DNA from: Eucommia ulmoides
Lineage: Eukaryota > Streptophyta > Magnoliopsida > Garryales > Eucommiaceae
Reading direction: 5' to 3'
Length of the DNA: 64,000 nucleotides
NCBI GenBank assembly: GCA_016647705.1
Contig: CM028326.1
Location: forward strand, 23,327,901-23,391,900
This document shows, one piece after another, positions 25,001-35,628 of this stretch; position 1 is the first letter of the stretch; the number at the start of each line of letters is the position of its first letter. A program made the translations under genes and the position numbers. The notes beneath the pieces were generated by a model. The model saw only the letters and a list, made by a program, of their open reading frames with translations, did no database searches and was not told the origin of the DNA.

Positions 25001-26643
25001 GACAAATTTTATATATTTTATAATTCATTTTTTAGTAAAACAAAGAATTTGAAAAGAAAAAAAAAATCATAAAATTTCTTTCAAAATTGAAATCTTAATT
25101 ATGTTACCCAAACACAAAAAGATCTAATCTTTCGTTTTAGAGTTTCATAACAAAACAAGAAAATAAAATTTTGTCAAAATCTATTATATTTAGAAAAAAT
25201 TTATCAAATTGTTCTTTAAATAAGTTTTTCCTAATATTTTTATCTATATTTATTTTTATTTTTCAAATCTTTTAAAATTAATATTAATCATATTAAATTC
25301 ATTTACTTGAGATTAAACATATAAATCATAATTAGTGTTAACTAAAATAATAAAAATAAATTATCGATAAAAATTTTAAAAATAAAAAACAATTTAGTGC
25401 ATGTAGATTCTCGAAAATGACTTACGTTTATCACATCCACCTTTACCCCATCGACCCCCACCGCCTCAAGGTGCGAGTGAAGCCCACCGTACATCTCGTG
25501 GACCTTCTCCGGTGGAACCAACCCAATCCCGCTGCTGACGATCTTGTCCACCGCTAGATCCTCCATCGTCTTCTCCAAACCGTCCGATAATTTGGGCCTC
25601 ACCACCCGACTCTCCGGCATGTTCAGGCCATCGGGCCTAAGCCCGCCCCAATACCCACACAAAGCATGCCAGACATAAACATGTTCCACGCTCTTAAACT
25701 CTTCCTTAAGGTCGGTTATAAAGGCCCGAAGCCCATTTTTTAGCCCGTTCGGGCTTTTATAATCCCTGAATTTATAATTTTCTTCGAATTTAATTAATCT
25801 ACATGGCATCTGGTCACCGGCAGCTGTCCTATCGATACCGTCTTGGTCAGTAATCGGGTCGTCGTCGTGGCAAATGGATTGCCACCCGTCGTCTATTAGG
25901 ACCATCCCCGGTGGAGCTCCGCCGTCGACCAGTGTCCGAACCCCTTCCCAAACGCCCCGAGGGTGCACCGTAAGGTAAAATGCGTCCCACGTGCACCATC
26001 CGAATTTATCCACTATTGGCGGCGGCGACTTCTCTTCTAGAAGCCGGAAGGTTCCCAGATGGTCCCGTATGACCTCAACGGCGTCGTTTACCAGCCGGTA
26101 CGGGTCGTCGCCGGCGTGGATGTAAAGGGAGCTCCAGAAGGAGGCGGCGCGGACTTGGGTCGACCCGCTCTCGACGCAGAGGTCCACGTCGTTGTCGGAT
26201 CCGGGTTGGAGTGAGGCCCGGAAAGGGCCTTCGAGGAGCGGGAGTAGCAAGACGTAGGGACGACCGGAATTGGAGCGGTCGAGGATCATCATCTGGGTCT
26301 CGTGCTCGACGTCGCCGCCGTTGTCGCCGGTCCAGTGGGTGGTCCACCAGACTTTGAAACGGAAGAGGCTCATGAAACGGATGTCACGGAGCTTGCCGAC
26401 GGGGACGACGTGGCGGCAGTCGGGAACGTCGGCGAAGAAGCCGACAAAGCTGCCGACAGTGCTTCTGGTGGGGTCCTTAGAAATGAAAGGAGAAGGGGTG
26501 GCGACAATGTTGAGGGGAACATGAGTTAGAAACGGCTGGCCATTTGCCATGAATTGGGAACCCAAGAGGGAAACGGTGAAGGGTTTTTGGTCGCCGGCGA
26601 ACCCCATTATTTCTGGGGCATTTTTGCTTAAGCTTGGAGCCAT
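15788..26643 (-). CDS. Raffinose synthase / SIP1-type galactosyltransferase, 4 exons, complete
   Basis: It belongs to the plant raffinose synthase/Sip1 family (GH36-like). Family members transfer galactose from galactinol to sucrose, or act as alkaline alpha-galactosidases, in the cytosol. Exons (minus strand): 26643-25426, 19277-19100, 17029-16662, 16351-15788. Every junction is GT..AG and the phases agree (0, 1, 0). The product is about 775 residues, usual for the family. Visible motifs include [15 protein letters not shown] and VLIDDGWQS in exon 1, [11 protein letters not shown] at the exon 1 end, [15 protein letters not shown] and [15 protein letters not shown] in exon 2, [20 protein letters not shown] and [17 protein letters not shown] in exon 3, and [12 protein letters not shown] in exon 4. 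The start is ATG at 26643, followed by [12 protein letters not shown]. There are no stops or frameshifts, so it is probably functional. Raffinose synthase is the best fit by length and motifs, but stachyose synthase or alkaline galactosidase activity cannot be excluded. The exact substrate is inferred. Confidence 0.95.
16352..16661 (-). other. Raffinose synthase intron 3 (310 bp)
   Basis: The donor is AAG|GTTGGT at 16661 and the acceptor CCGACAG| at 16352. It joins NLNK to [11 protein letters not shown]. It is short and has no insert. Confidence 0.9.
17521..18470. mobile_element. Foldback MITE-like element in intron 2
   Basis: The left end reads ATTGCGTTTGGATAAGAGAT and the right end, in reverse complement, GATTGCGTTTGAGTAAGAGAT. 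The match continues for about 35 bp. The interior (17740-18240) is rich in repeated CGAAATCGAAACCCTAATCTG-type phrases and CGACGA repeats, unlike the AT-rich surroundings. It may itself contain a second insertion. No transposase is seen and the target duplication is unclear. Confidence 0.6.
18613..18720. repeat. 54-bp exact tandem duplication
   Basis: The unit starting TTAGAGGAAACATTTTAAGT is present at 18613-18666 and 18667-18720 without change. Confidence 0.9.
18879..19022. repeat. Long near-perfect palindrome in intron 2
   Basis: The left arm runs TATAATTTTCCCTTTCTAGC then ACGCACACTTGCGCGCACATAC and so on. The right arm is its exact reverse complement and ends AAAGGGAAAATTATA at 19022. 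The arms are about 62-64 bp and meet in an AT dinucleotide run near 18943-18958. In RNA it would fold as a long hairpin, 45 nt downstream of the exon 2 stretch that ends at 19100 once the TA run is included. Confidence 0.9.
19021..19077. repeat. (TA)n microsatellite
   Basis: An almost pure TA dinucleotide run sits between the palindrome and the exon 2 donor region. Confidence 0.9.
19916..20881 (-). repeat. 3' LTR of the intron 1 element, with a nested insert
   Basis: It matches 23622-24150 except for an extra ~470 bp at about 20015-20495. The extra piece is rich in TTAAGTGCTAAATT/TTAAGTACT phrases and ends ATCAAACGAGGCC, which suggests a small MITE, though its ends are not well matched. Confidence 0.7.
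23622..24150 (-). repeat. 5' LTR of the intron 1 element
   Basis: On the minus strand it begins TGACGGGTGGGATTCCCACC at 24150 and ends TTGTCTATATCA at 23622, giving the usual TG...CA ends. Confidence 0.75.
24481..24568. repeat. 44-bp exact tandem duplication
   Basis: The unit AATTCAGATATATTTATTAG... is at 24481-24524 and again at 24525-24568. Confidence 0.9.
24585..25120. mobile_element. MITE-like foldback sequence in intron 1
   Basis: The left end GTTGCGTTTGGACAAAAGAT and the right end (reverse complement) TTTTTGTGTTTGGGTAACAT resemble the ends of the intron 2 element. Phrases such as AATTTCAAAATTTTGAAATT recur inside. The boundaries are approximate. Confidence 0.4.
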
Positions 26644-26780
26644 TTAAGGAGGGAAAATGGGTTTCTACCGGTTATACAAGAGAGAGAGAGAGAGAGTGAG
26701 TTTTATGGGGTGACAAAGTAAAAGAAAGATGGGCTGTTTAAATAGAGGAGTAGGTTAGAGAGAGAGAGAGAGATGCTGAA
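26644..26780 (-). promoter_or_regulatory. Raffinose synthase core promoter and 5' UTR
   Basis: On the minus strand a TATTTAAA box at 26744-26737 lies about 95 bp before the ATG, so transcription probably starts near 26705-26710. The leader and the sequence just upstream contain two CT runs (about 26696-26679 and 26772-26757), common in plant core promoters. The box and spacing are seen; the start point is inferred. Confidence 0.6.
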
Positions 26781-26969
26781 GCCATTGTTGCTGAAGTATG
26801 GGACCGAAGCAATGCTGCAAAATTTGTGGCGGTGATTCTAGAAGGCACCACCTCTGCGAGACTACTAAGCTAGTCGTGCCCTCAAATTAAAAGTGCATTT
26901 GACGCACCATTGTTGCTGAACTATGGAACCGGAGCAATGCACAATTTTCGTTGCGATGATTCTAGTAGA

Positions 26970-27110
26970 TACTAGACCCAGCCCGGGGTAGGCTTGGGCC
27001 GGGCTCTACTACAATATTACAAAGAAAATAGTAAATACGAGTTGGGGCCCGGTCTTATTGTCGAACTCTATTATCCTAGTCAAGCCCACTATAAAAAAAA
27101 TTCAACCCTC
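26970..27110. mobile_element. hAT-MITE-like end inside the duplicated unit
   Basis: GGGCTTGGGCCGGGCTCTA-type sequence resembles the subterminal part of the element at 7093-8069. Its partner end (CCTATGACCACTCCTCGTAG) lies at about 31365-31385, separated by later insertions. Confidence 0.45.
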
Positions 27111-27200
27111 CAACGTTATAATTTTTTGTTTTAATAATTTAAAAATAATCACTAAAATAACAAATAAAAATTATAAAATACATTTAATTAATACTTATCC

Positions 27201-27756
27201 ATATTAATTTTAATAAAAAATAAAAACATTCATCCTCAATGCAAAACGAATATGGAAGTAACAAGCAGTCAATAGGAATACTATCATTGCATGCGAGGAT
27301 CCAAACAATGGAACGAAGATCACTGATGAGATGGTGGTTAACCTAAAGTCGATGTTGATCCTGTCAATGCAATGTCGTTTATAGAGTAAAGTTCCTTGCA
27401 TGAGAAAGAAATGGATGTAATATGTCCCAACTACAAAGGAAATGGCTTGAGTAAGCTCAATGCTACACCTGAAAATTGGCTCGGTTGGGTGCGTGTGAGC
27501 ATCCCTTTTCTTACATGCAATTTCCCTCTTTCAGTAAGCATCTAGTATCTCAGCAAATGTACATTTCTCTAAGCTTATTTTGTAGCTTATACATCATTTG
27601 AAAGTTGCTTCAAGGATCCAACAAATAGCTAAGGTTTGTTGACCATCTCTGGCTACAATCCCAACAATCCCAAGGGTCATTAAACAAGCCTGACCCCCGC
27701 CAATCAAGTTGTAAAAGAAAAAAGTATAGTCTTGTAATATATTTTATGTAGGAGTC
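27201..27756. other. Unassigned DNA between duplicated unit and LTR element
   Basis: No gene or repeat is recognised. It is absent from the distal copy of the duplication, so it probably came with or before the adjacent element. Confidence 0.4.
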
Positions 27757-28265
27757 TGTGTTGTACTGGTACACACCTCGAGTATGGTCCAATCAGACGA
27801 CGGGGGGGTCCTCTTGCTGAAGTGGAGTCGTTGAGTCAGAAGTGGAGTTGAATATTCCTCAAGTGAGCTGGAATGGTCAACCTAAAGGACTGACTTGCTG
27901 AAGTCTAAAGTCCTGCTCCTCAGTGACCTGTATCTGTACACGGAATCTGGTCGGGGGTTTCCTAAAAAGCCTCTCCGGCGTGAGAGTAAAATCTCGAGGG
28001 GAAAGAATTCAATATGCTTTAACTTAGAAAGATAAGCATTAAGGTTCGTTTCAAGTATTGAATAGTAAAATTCACATCACCTTATGGCGTTGATTTATTC
28101 CAGTATTTATAGAAATGAAAATTGCATAGTAATAGGCTTAGGCTTTTGGGCCCATCTAGAGAAACCTGCAGCCTTTGTCAAGCCAATGGAGAAACTGCTG
28201 GCGATAGTGAACACGGGGTCGGGGCCCAGGTGCTGACTGGAAGGTGTCCAAAAATACCCTTATCA
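27757..28265 (-). repeat. 3' LTR of the gypsy-type element
   Basis: It starts TGATAAGGGTATTTTTGGAC at 28265 on the minus strand and matches 30658-31175 along its length. Confidence 0.75.
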
Positions 28266-28814
28266 GTAGCCCCCTAACCTTGTGGGGCAAGGGAAGTGAG
28301 ACAGTCAAGGATATCAATTTCTGGCTAAAACAGGTGTCTTGGAAACTTCGAAGCACTCGAAACAATTATATATATATATATATTATTTTATTTTTATTAT
28401 AGATAAAAAAAATTCCCCGGCGACTATCGCCAGCCACCGGCGCTTGGGGCTAGCGTCCCCAAGTGGCGGCATAGGCCCCCTTGAGCCAAGCCCTTGGGGT
28501 GCTTTTTACTTTGCACCCCACTTCTTTCACTTTGCACTTTTGATTTTTTTTTATTTTTTTTTTTAGGGAAGAATTTGAGAGAGGCTCCCATCCGGTTGAG
28601 GTCTAGGGTCAGATAGCACGGTAAGGCGACCCAAATTTCTTCAATTTTTGAGCAACACTTTTTACACAATTAGTTTTTTCTGAAGAGCAAATTTGAAATA
28701 GGTCTCTTTGGGTCCAGGGTTGGGTAGCCCGATAGAGCGACCCCAAATTTTTTTGATTTTCTAGGCAGCATTCCTAGACGACGTTTTTGGTAAGGTCGCC
28801 ATCTGGACCCTACC

Positions 28815-29035
28815 GATTGAAAATATCTCAAAATTAATTCGAAAATACCTCAAAATTATTCCGAAAATATCCCAAAAATATCTCAAAAATATCTCGAAAA
28901 TATCCCAAAATATCTCGAAAATATCTTAAAAATATCCCAAAATATCTCGAAAATATCTCGAAATTAATTCAAAAATATCTCGAAATTAACTCAAAAATAT
29001 CTAAAAAATATCCCAAAAATATCTCGAAATTAATT
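28815..29035. repeat. AT-rich minisatellite of AAAATATCTCG-type units
   Basis: Short units such as CGAAAATATCCCAAAAATATC and TCTCGAAATTAATTCAAAAA repeat about every 11-22 bp, with interspersed TTAATTC variants. Confidence 0.85.
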
Positions 29036-29584
29036 CGAGTGGCACGCGAGTGTGTAAGCTTCTGAGCGGCATAACCAGGATACTTCAGAGTCTACCCCTT
29101 CCTCTTTACATTTTTGCCAAGTCGGTTTCTTCTTAGAAGCGTTTTCAGAGTTATAAAATTTCGAAAAAAAATTGAAAAAACTTCTCGTTTGTGCCCAAGA
29201 CCATGAACCACTAGCCCCCCCTAATCCGGGACACGAGTTGACTGTAAGGAAATCATGTCATGGACTTAAGATGAGGGTTCCTGGTCCTCTCAGTCGGTAG
29301 GGGCGAAACATTGTAGTTGGTCCCCCGTGGCTGGTCATCGAGAAGTTCTCCGCAGTTACGCACATTCAAGAATCCTTTCAGATTATCTCAATTCAATCCA
29401 TGCATGAGCATCTTCCTTTTTAGAATGATAAGCTTATAATCGACTGGTGGGGAGAGGTACTTAGCTATAGGTCCTCAGACCTGATCAATACCCTGCCCTT
29501 GGTGGATAACTTTGGTCTTTCCCCAAGTACGAACTATTAACCTCCGGAGAGGATCTGGTTGTCTCCCTCAATGTTGAGCGCCGG

Positions 29585-29840
29585 GATGAGGCTTGTGGAG
29601 AGTCACTTGCGACGCCGAGAGTCGGGATGTTTAGCTAGAGAATCACCTGCAACTCAAGGGGTCGGAGTGCCGCTGTGGAAAATCATCCGCAACTCAGGGG
29701 GTTGGAATGCAGTTGTGGAGAATCATCCGCGACACCAAAGCTAGGATGCGACCCAAGGGGGTCAGAATGCAATCGTGAAGAATCACTTGCGACACTAGGA
29801 ACCGGGACACGACTCAGGGGGTCGGAATGTCGTTGTTGGA
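29585..29840. repeat. ~50-bp GC-rich minisatellite
   Basis: About five imperfect units of the form GAGAATCATCCGCAACTC ... GGGGGTCGGAATGC ... GTTGTG are present. Related units occur at 4388-4480 in the other family member. The plus-strand open frames at 29559-29905 just follow the repeat period. Confidence 0.8.
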
Positions 29841-30657
29841 GAAAGGCTGAAAGGTGCTCGTCTCTACCTCAAGTGGGGCGAAGGGCTGCTCGTCTCCACA
29901 TTTGAGCCTCATTCAAAGATAATCTAGAGGGAACTCGTCTCTGTCTCTGGTGGGACGGAGGGTTGTTCGTCTTCACCTTTAAGTCGCACATGCACGGTTG
30001 GCCGCTACTCGAAAGTCGCGGTGATGCGAAAGCAACGAGTAGGCGCCCACCCTTGCCCACAACGAGCCCTCAAGTCGGTTCTTGCTACATGGCTAGGAGC
30101 TAAGCCCAAGGGTAACCTTGGTCAGTTCCTGGCACCATGTCTTCGCGGAGGGGATCTTGATACAACCGGGGAGCCCTCTTTGATCCTACAGACTCATAGT
30201 CGCGAGGCGAAGGGCGGTCCCCCAAGCGCGCACCTCTTTGAAGATTCTACACGAGTGTCGTGATCTTGGGGTTACCCCTCGAGCCCTGCGTTCTGGAGAG
30301 CTGGTCCTCCTTGGACAGAGGTTAGCGGCAGACGCGCGAAGAGGAACTACATACACAACTTGAACTCGCCCATCTGGCGTTCAAGGAGATTAACCCAAGA
30401 TGCCTCCATAAGTCCCAAGGTCTGTCTCGCAGCCCCAGGTTGCAAAGTAGATGATCCTTCCTAGTCCCGCAGAAGGGACAGTTATCCTCGTTGGTTAGAA
30501 CTGGAGGGTGTGCTCTTGGAGTTCTTGACATGTCTTCTCTTTCTTCTATTCTGGATCCATCCGTCCGACCAAACCTTATGACCATCCAAGCTCAAGTAAG
30601 CAGAGAGCAGTGATTAGGGGAAGGATTTTGGCACATTTTTCACAGATGGCGCCAAAC

Positions 30658-31175
30658 TGTTGGTGCATAAAACTGATACACACCTCAAGTATGGTCCAGT
30701 CGGAAAACAGGTAGTCCTCTTATTGAGGTGGAGTTGTTGAGTGGGAAGTGGAGTTGAATATTCCTCAAGTGAGATGAAATGGTCAACCTGAAGGGTTAAC
30801 TTGCTGAAATCCAAAGTCTTGTTCCTCAATGATCTGTATTGGCACACGGAACCTAGTCGGGGTTTTCCGGAAAGCCCCTCCGGCACGAGAGTAAGATCTC
30901 GGGGAAGGGGGGAAGAATTCAATATGCTTTAACTTAGAAAATAAGCATTAAGGTTCATATCAAGTATTGAATAGTAAAATTCACATTACCATATGGCGTT
31001 GATTTATTCCAGTATTTATAGAAATGGAAATTGCATAGTAATGGGCTTGGGCTTTTGAGCCCACCTGGAGAAGCTCGCAGGCCTTTGTCAGGCCTGTAGA
31101 GAAATTGTTGGAGATAGTAGACATGGGGCCAGGGCTTAGGTGCTGACTCGGAGGTGTTCAAAAATACCGTCATCA
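30658..31175 (-). repeat. 5' LTR of the gypsy-type element
   Basis: On the minus strand it begins TGATGACGGTATTTTTGAAC at 31175 and ends TATGCACCAACA at 30658, next to the primer-binding sequence. Confidence 0.8.
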
Positions 31176-31805
31176 ATATTTATATATATATACACACACA
31201 CACACACATACATACATACACGGCCCTAAACAAAAATTTCTATTGCCCAAATCCAACCCTAAAAACGAATGTGCCTAAATTTTGGGACCCTATTCCTATC
31301 CATGGGCTAAAAAATCAAACCCAAGCCATAAAAAAAGGTAATGGGTTGACCAGGGCCTCAGACCTATGACCACTCCTCGTAGGCATATGCGAGAGTACTA
31401 AGCGTGTGTTCTAAAAATATATTTAACTTGACACAAAATGATGTTATATAAAAATAATTTTTTAGGTATTTTATGACCAAATTATTTATAGAATCCAATC
31501 TTAAATTGGGACATATGACTATATTAATATATTCTTCTTGGTAAGAAAATGAATTTGGTATATTTATTTTTTGGAGAAAAAAAAATCATTTAGAGGTGAA
31601 TTAAAATTTTCCTTATAGTACCCACTTGAAATTGTTTATTATTGTATTGTGTGAATTATCTTATATTGATCACTAAATAATATAAAGAGTAATTTAAAGC
31701 TCGTGTTACCTTTTAAAGGTAAACCCCTAGGAAGTTGAATTGATGTAGATAGAAAATAACCTAAAGACTATACTATAAAGCAACACGCATGCGCGTGCCA
31801 CCTCT
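31176..31805 (-). repeat. Promoter-region duplication, proximal copy (second part)
   Basis: It aligns with 33190-33510 and then 35629-35882. Shared segments include CCTAAATTTTG, TTCTAAAAATATATTTAACTTGA, TTTATAGAAT(C/T)CAATCTTAAATTGGGACATATGA and, near the end, CATTTAGAGGT(G/C)AATTAAAATTTT. A CA microsatellite is at about 31190-31205. Confidence 0.8.
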
Positions 31806-32684
31806 GAAGTATGTAACAAATTCACCAGACTTGAGAATGATTGAAACGCATATATGATTACTGGAATGACCAATTTTTAGCTTTGAATTAGAGCAAAAAC
31901 TGTAGAGAATACGAAAATCTAGGCTTTGAAAATTTACTCTCAGCTCTTCGTAATTTGGATTTACACGCTTCTAATTTGATAGTGTTTGATCACACTTTAT
32001 CACTTGTCATGGATCAACGAAGGTTCTCTGACAATCTACAGTTGTTTCTCAATGAATTTTCTTGTCCCTACTTCTTTGACAAAATCATGCAAGATAGTAG
32101 GTGTTTATTGGATTTGAAGGAATATGATTGTGGTACCAATTTAGGTTTTATTTTGGAGATGATTTTTAACGTTAGAGCAGTGTAATATGCATTAAATTAA
32201 TCCACTACGATGTTCGAATTTGGATGGATTAAGCAATAATTGGCTAGGAGACAAAAACCTAAAATAAAGGCTACATTTTAGGGGCTGAAAATAGAAAGTT
32301 TGTATTGCATAATTGACCGCTAGATTTTGATCCAAAATTCATATAATTTGATTCAAACAAAAGTAGATTTATCTATTGAAGATTGGAACATGTATAAATT
32401 AATTTGGCAAAAAATTCACGCTGAATTTTTAAATTAAAGTTGAAATAGCTTATAAGTTTATGTAAATTGGTTGACCCATTATGCCATTCAGTTGATCAGT
32501 ATTTATATTTTTCTAAGACTTTTAGCTTTTGTTCCGTTCGATCGACCTATTAACAAAACCAAAGGATCATACTTCCCTTGTTTGATCGGTTGACTAGTTG
32601 TTCCATTCGGTTAACAAATCTCATAGATTTCTCATTTTATTGACTTTCTGGTCTAATCGGTTCACTAGATTAGAGCCATTAAAG
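31806..32684. other. Unassigned DNA between the two promoter copies
   Basis: A 76-residue plus-strand frame (31955-32185) has no motif I recognise. 32460-32680 has GGTTGAC/CGGTTGACTAG phrases, like those in the ~2-kb LTR family, and its end abuts the breakpoint of the promoter duplication at ~32685. Confidence 0.4.
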
Positions 32685-33516
32685 GAAGGAAAATGGGTTT
32701 TTACCGGCCACTAGAGAGAGAGTTTTAGGGGGTAACGAAGTAAAAGAAAGATGGATTGTTTGAATAGAGGAGTAGGTTAGAGAGAAAGAGAAAGAGGTGC
32801 TAAAGCCATTGTTGCTGAAGCATGGGATCGAAGCAAAGCTACAAAATTTGTGGCGGTGATTCTAGAAGGCACCACCTCTGCAGGACTACTAAGGGTGTCC
32901 TTAAATTAAAAGTGCATTTGATGCACCATTGTTGTTGAAGTGTGGGACCAAAGCAGCAATGCACAACCTGTGGCGATGATTCTACTAACTGCTAGGGTCG
33001 GGCCGGGTTCAAGTTTGGGTCGAATTCTATCTAGGATATTACATAAAATAGTAAGTCTGAGTCTAGGCTTGGCCCTATCGCCAGACCCCATTATTCTAGC
33101 CTAGTCCACCCTTTGTAAAAAAATTCAAACCCAAATCCAACACTATAATTTTTTTGTTTTTATAATTTTAAAAACAGCATATATATATATATATCACTAA
33201 ATGTTCGGATCGGGCTGGCTCTAAACAAAAATTGTCAATGCCCAAATTTAACCCTAAAAACGAACGGGCCTAAATTTTGAGGTCCTAGTTCTATCCATGA
33301 GCACAAAAATCAAATTCAAACCCTAAAAAAAAAAAGGTAATGGCTGGGCAAGCTCCCAGACCCGTGACCACTCCTCGTAGGCACTACTAAGCGTATGTTC
33401 TAAAAATATATTTAACTTGATGTAAAATGGTGTTATATAAAAATGATTTTTTAGGTATTTTACGACCCAATTATTTATAGAATTCAATCTTAAATTGGGA
33501 CATATGATTATACCAA
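32685..33516 (-). repeat. Promoter-region duplication, distal copy (first part)
   Basis: It begins with the first seven coding bases of raffinose synthase (ATGGCTC, minus strand, ending near 32683), then carries the leader and promoter outward. The box corresponding to TATTTAAA reads TATTCAAA here (32766-32759), and the CT runs are shorter. It has no downstream coding sequence: after ATGGCTC the reading frame reaches a stop within two codons. Confidence 0.85.
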
Positions 33517-35623
33517 TGTTGAACCTAATGTTTTGATGAACAATAAAACGTTGATATTTTATGAAACTAATGTTTTATTGACTAGTTTCAGATTTAAGTT
33601 CCATATATTTGATTGAGAATGAGAATCAAAGAAAGAATCTATAGTGGATGCAAAATGAAGGCAATGGAGATATAAAGATTATTGAAGACATTAAAGACAA
33701 TTAGGTGAAAACAACTCATTGTTTTTATGCTCTTAATGTAATCTAAATTAGGATCACTCACGACACTTAAGAATGAATTAATCTTATGTGTGTATTGATA
33801 ATTTTAGGGCTATAATATGTGTTTCATAATGTGTTAAGTCATTAAAATATTTTTGGTTGAGGACCTAATTGAAAAAAATAGTTTTTACACTTAAAATTGT
33901 GATTTCTAGGGTTAGTTCGGTCAACCAATAAAAGAGGTTAGTCGACTAAGCAAAACAGTGAGTTTAGGAAGTAGAATTAGTGACCTACTGGTTAATTCGG
34001 TCAACCGACAAGTTGGATCGGTTGACTAACGAATCCAATAGCTGAAAATGGAAAAAAGGAGAGCCTACTAGTCCAATCGGACAACCAACCAAGCGGGTCA
34101 GTCAACCGACTAACTGTGATCAACGGTCATAATATTGACCGTTGAAGCAGTCAGTTGACTAGCAGTAAGGGTCAATCAACCGACAGACTCAGTCAAATTC
34201 TTGACTAATTCGGGTTTTGGGTCAAATCATCACGTTTTTTATGATTTCAAGGGAGTATTTTGAAGAAATTAAGTGTATTTTCGAAATATATCATATATTA
34301 TGTGATTCTTATTTATTTAGTTCATTTATATAATTATTCTTTTAATTAAAGTGATAAAATACTTCATATTCTTAAGGATTTTGATTTGAAATAATTTTAA
34401 AGACCAAATTGATCTTTTCCAAAAGTATTTTTTAATGAAATATACTTATTTTAAATATATATGATATATGGGGTCTTGGGGTGTCATTTAATGACATGAC
34501 ATTTGAAAACTAGCCATTATAGTCCTAGTTCGATGTCTATTAATATTGACTTGCGGGATTAAGAAATGACATAAGAACATTCAGATTTTCCTATTCGAAG
34601 AGATATTTTTCCGCTGAAATTCATGTGTAAGATTATTAAGAGTTCTTGATCAAAAGAACTAAGTGTTTTGGGGTCATCAGTTTGTGTTCTCTATCATGTT
34701 ATCATAATCATTTTCAACGAATTCCGGTAAAATCTTTCTAAGCTTTTAGTTTTACTTTCTTACATTATTTTGATTAACTGCTTGGATAAGTTATTTGATA
34801 AAAATTGTTTTCAAACTTAATGTTGTGAAAATCTTCCAAACTTGCGTGCTACTTGTATGTTAAATTATTTAAATCAGATTTGTATCACTTAGTAATTTTG
34901 TGATATTAATTGAATATAATTGTATTGAGGTGGTATAAATTCCTTGTGGGAAGAAATTTGGAAATCTTTTGTAATTTTAAGTTTGAGTGAATTAGACATG
35001 TTTAGGTCGGTGTCTAATCAGGGTATCTAGGTTTTAATCTTTAACCTGTAAAAAAAAAATGGGGTTTAATCTTTAACCTGAAAAATTATTAGGGTTTGAT
35101 CTTTAGCGTGCAAAAAAATTTAGGTTAGTCTTTAGTCTTTAAAAAAAATTAGGTTTTAATTCTTTCTATAATAGAATTAGAGTGATTATAAAGGTTTTCC
35201 TAAGCTTGCGAAAAGAATAAGTATAATAGCGTGAGAGAGTGATAGGTTGATTCTAAATTTGTGAAAAAATCAGAATTGTAAATATTGATTTTGAGCTTGC
35301 GAAGAAAATCAAGATTGTAAGGGTTTGGTTCCTACCTAGGAAATGAATCAAAGGGCTAGAGGATTGTGAAATTTCTGTAGAGCTCGTGGGACTAAATGTA
35401 GGTAAGATTAACTTGCCGAACCAAAATAAATTCTTATGTGTTGCATTGTTACTTTTCTGTTTATTTGATCTGCACTTAGTTAAACGTATTTCCGCTGCTT
35501 AACAAGATAATAATAAATTTAAAAAAATTGATATCTTGAATCTGAATTTACTATTTAAATTTTTATTATAACTACCCAATCTACTCCCCCTCCCCCCCTC
35601 TTGGGTAGATCTTTGGGCCAACA
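33517..35623 (+). repeat. Solo LTR with exact 5-bp target duplication ACCAA (probably Ty1/copia)
   Basis: It starts TGTTGAACCTAATG and ends TTTGGGCCAACA. ACCAA occurs directly before (33512-33516) and after (35624-35628). Removing it restores the sequence seen in the other promoter copy. The interior has many GGTCAACCGA/CGGTTGACTAA phrases (33905-34170), degenerate tandem TTTAATCTTTAACCTG units (35030-35150) and a late GCCGAACCA..ATAAATTCTT segment typical of long copia LTRs. No coding sequence is present. The copia assignment is by resemblance only. Confidence 0.85.
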
Positions 35624-35628
35624 ACCAA

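Larger units (their letters stand above)
19278..25425 (-). other. Raffinose synthase intron 1 (6148 bp), host to an LTR element
   Basis: The donor is AAC|GTAAGT at 25425 and the acceptor TTTTGTAG| at 19278. It joins VDVIN to [12 protein letters not shown] in phase 0. About 4.2 kb of it is the LTR element at 19916-24150. The rest is AT-rich, with another GTTTGG-ended MITE at about 24585-25120 and a 44-bp tandem duplication. Confidence 0.9.
26639..27200 (-). repeat. Promoter-region duplication, proximal copy (first part)
   Basis: From the first coding bases outward, this stretch aligns with 32685-33180: shared GGAAAATGGGTTT, GTAAAAGAAAGATGG, GAGGAGTAGGTTAGAGAGA, TGTGGCGGTGATTCTAGAAG and TTAAAAGTGCATTTGA. 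The match resumes at 31176-31805. Between lie 27200-27756 and the gypsy-type element. Confidence 0.85.
27757..31175 (-). mobile_element. Gypsy-type LTR element lacking pol, minus orientation
   Basis: Two LTRs (27757-28265 and 30658-31175) flank 2.4 kb. Next to the right LTR, on the minus strand, is AGTTTGGCGCCATCTGTGAAA, a primer-binding/leader sequence. Next to the left LTR is the purine tract TTAGGGGGCTAC before TGATAAGG. The leader matches that of the element at 4388-9406. The interior has no gag or pol that I can recognise; it holds two minisatellites instead, so this is a non-autonomous member. No target duplication is evident (GAGTC left, ATATT right). Confidence 0.75.

Noticed and set aside
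26075..26529. Arg-rich and other frames over raffinose synthase exon 1
   Set aside because: They are shadow frames caused by the GC-rich third positions of the exon.
28815..29035. Regularly spaced repeats resembling a CRISPR array
   Set aside because: Units are short, degenerate and contiguous without unique spacers, and the DNA is a plant nuclear genome.
29559..29905. Two plus-strand frames with repeated peptide units
   Set aside because: The repetition comes from the ~50-bp minisatellite in a non-autonomous LTR element; no gag or pol motif is present.
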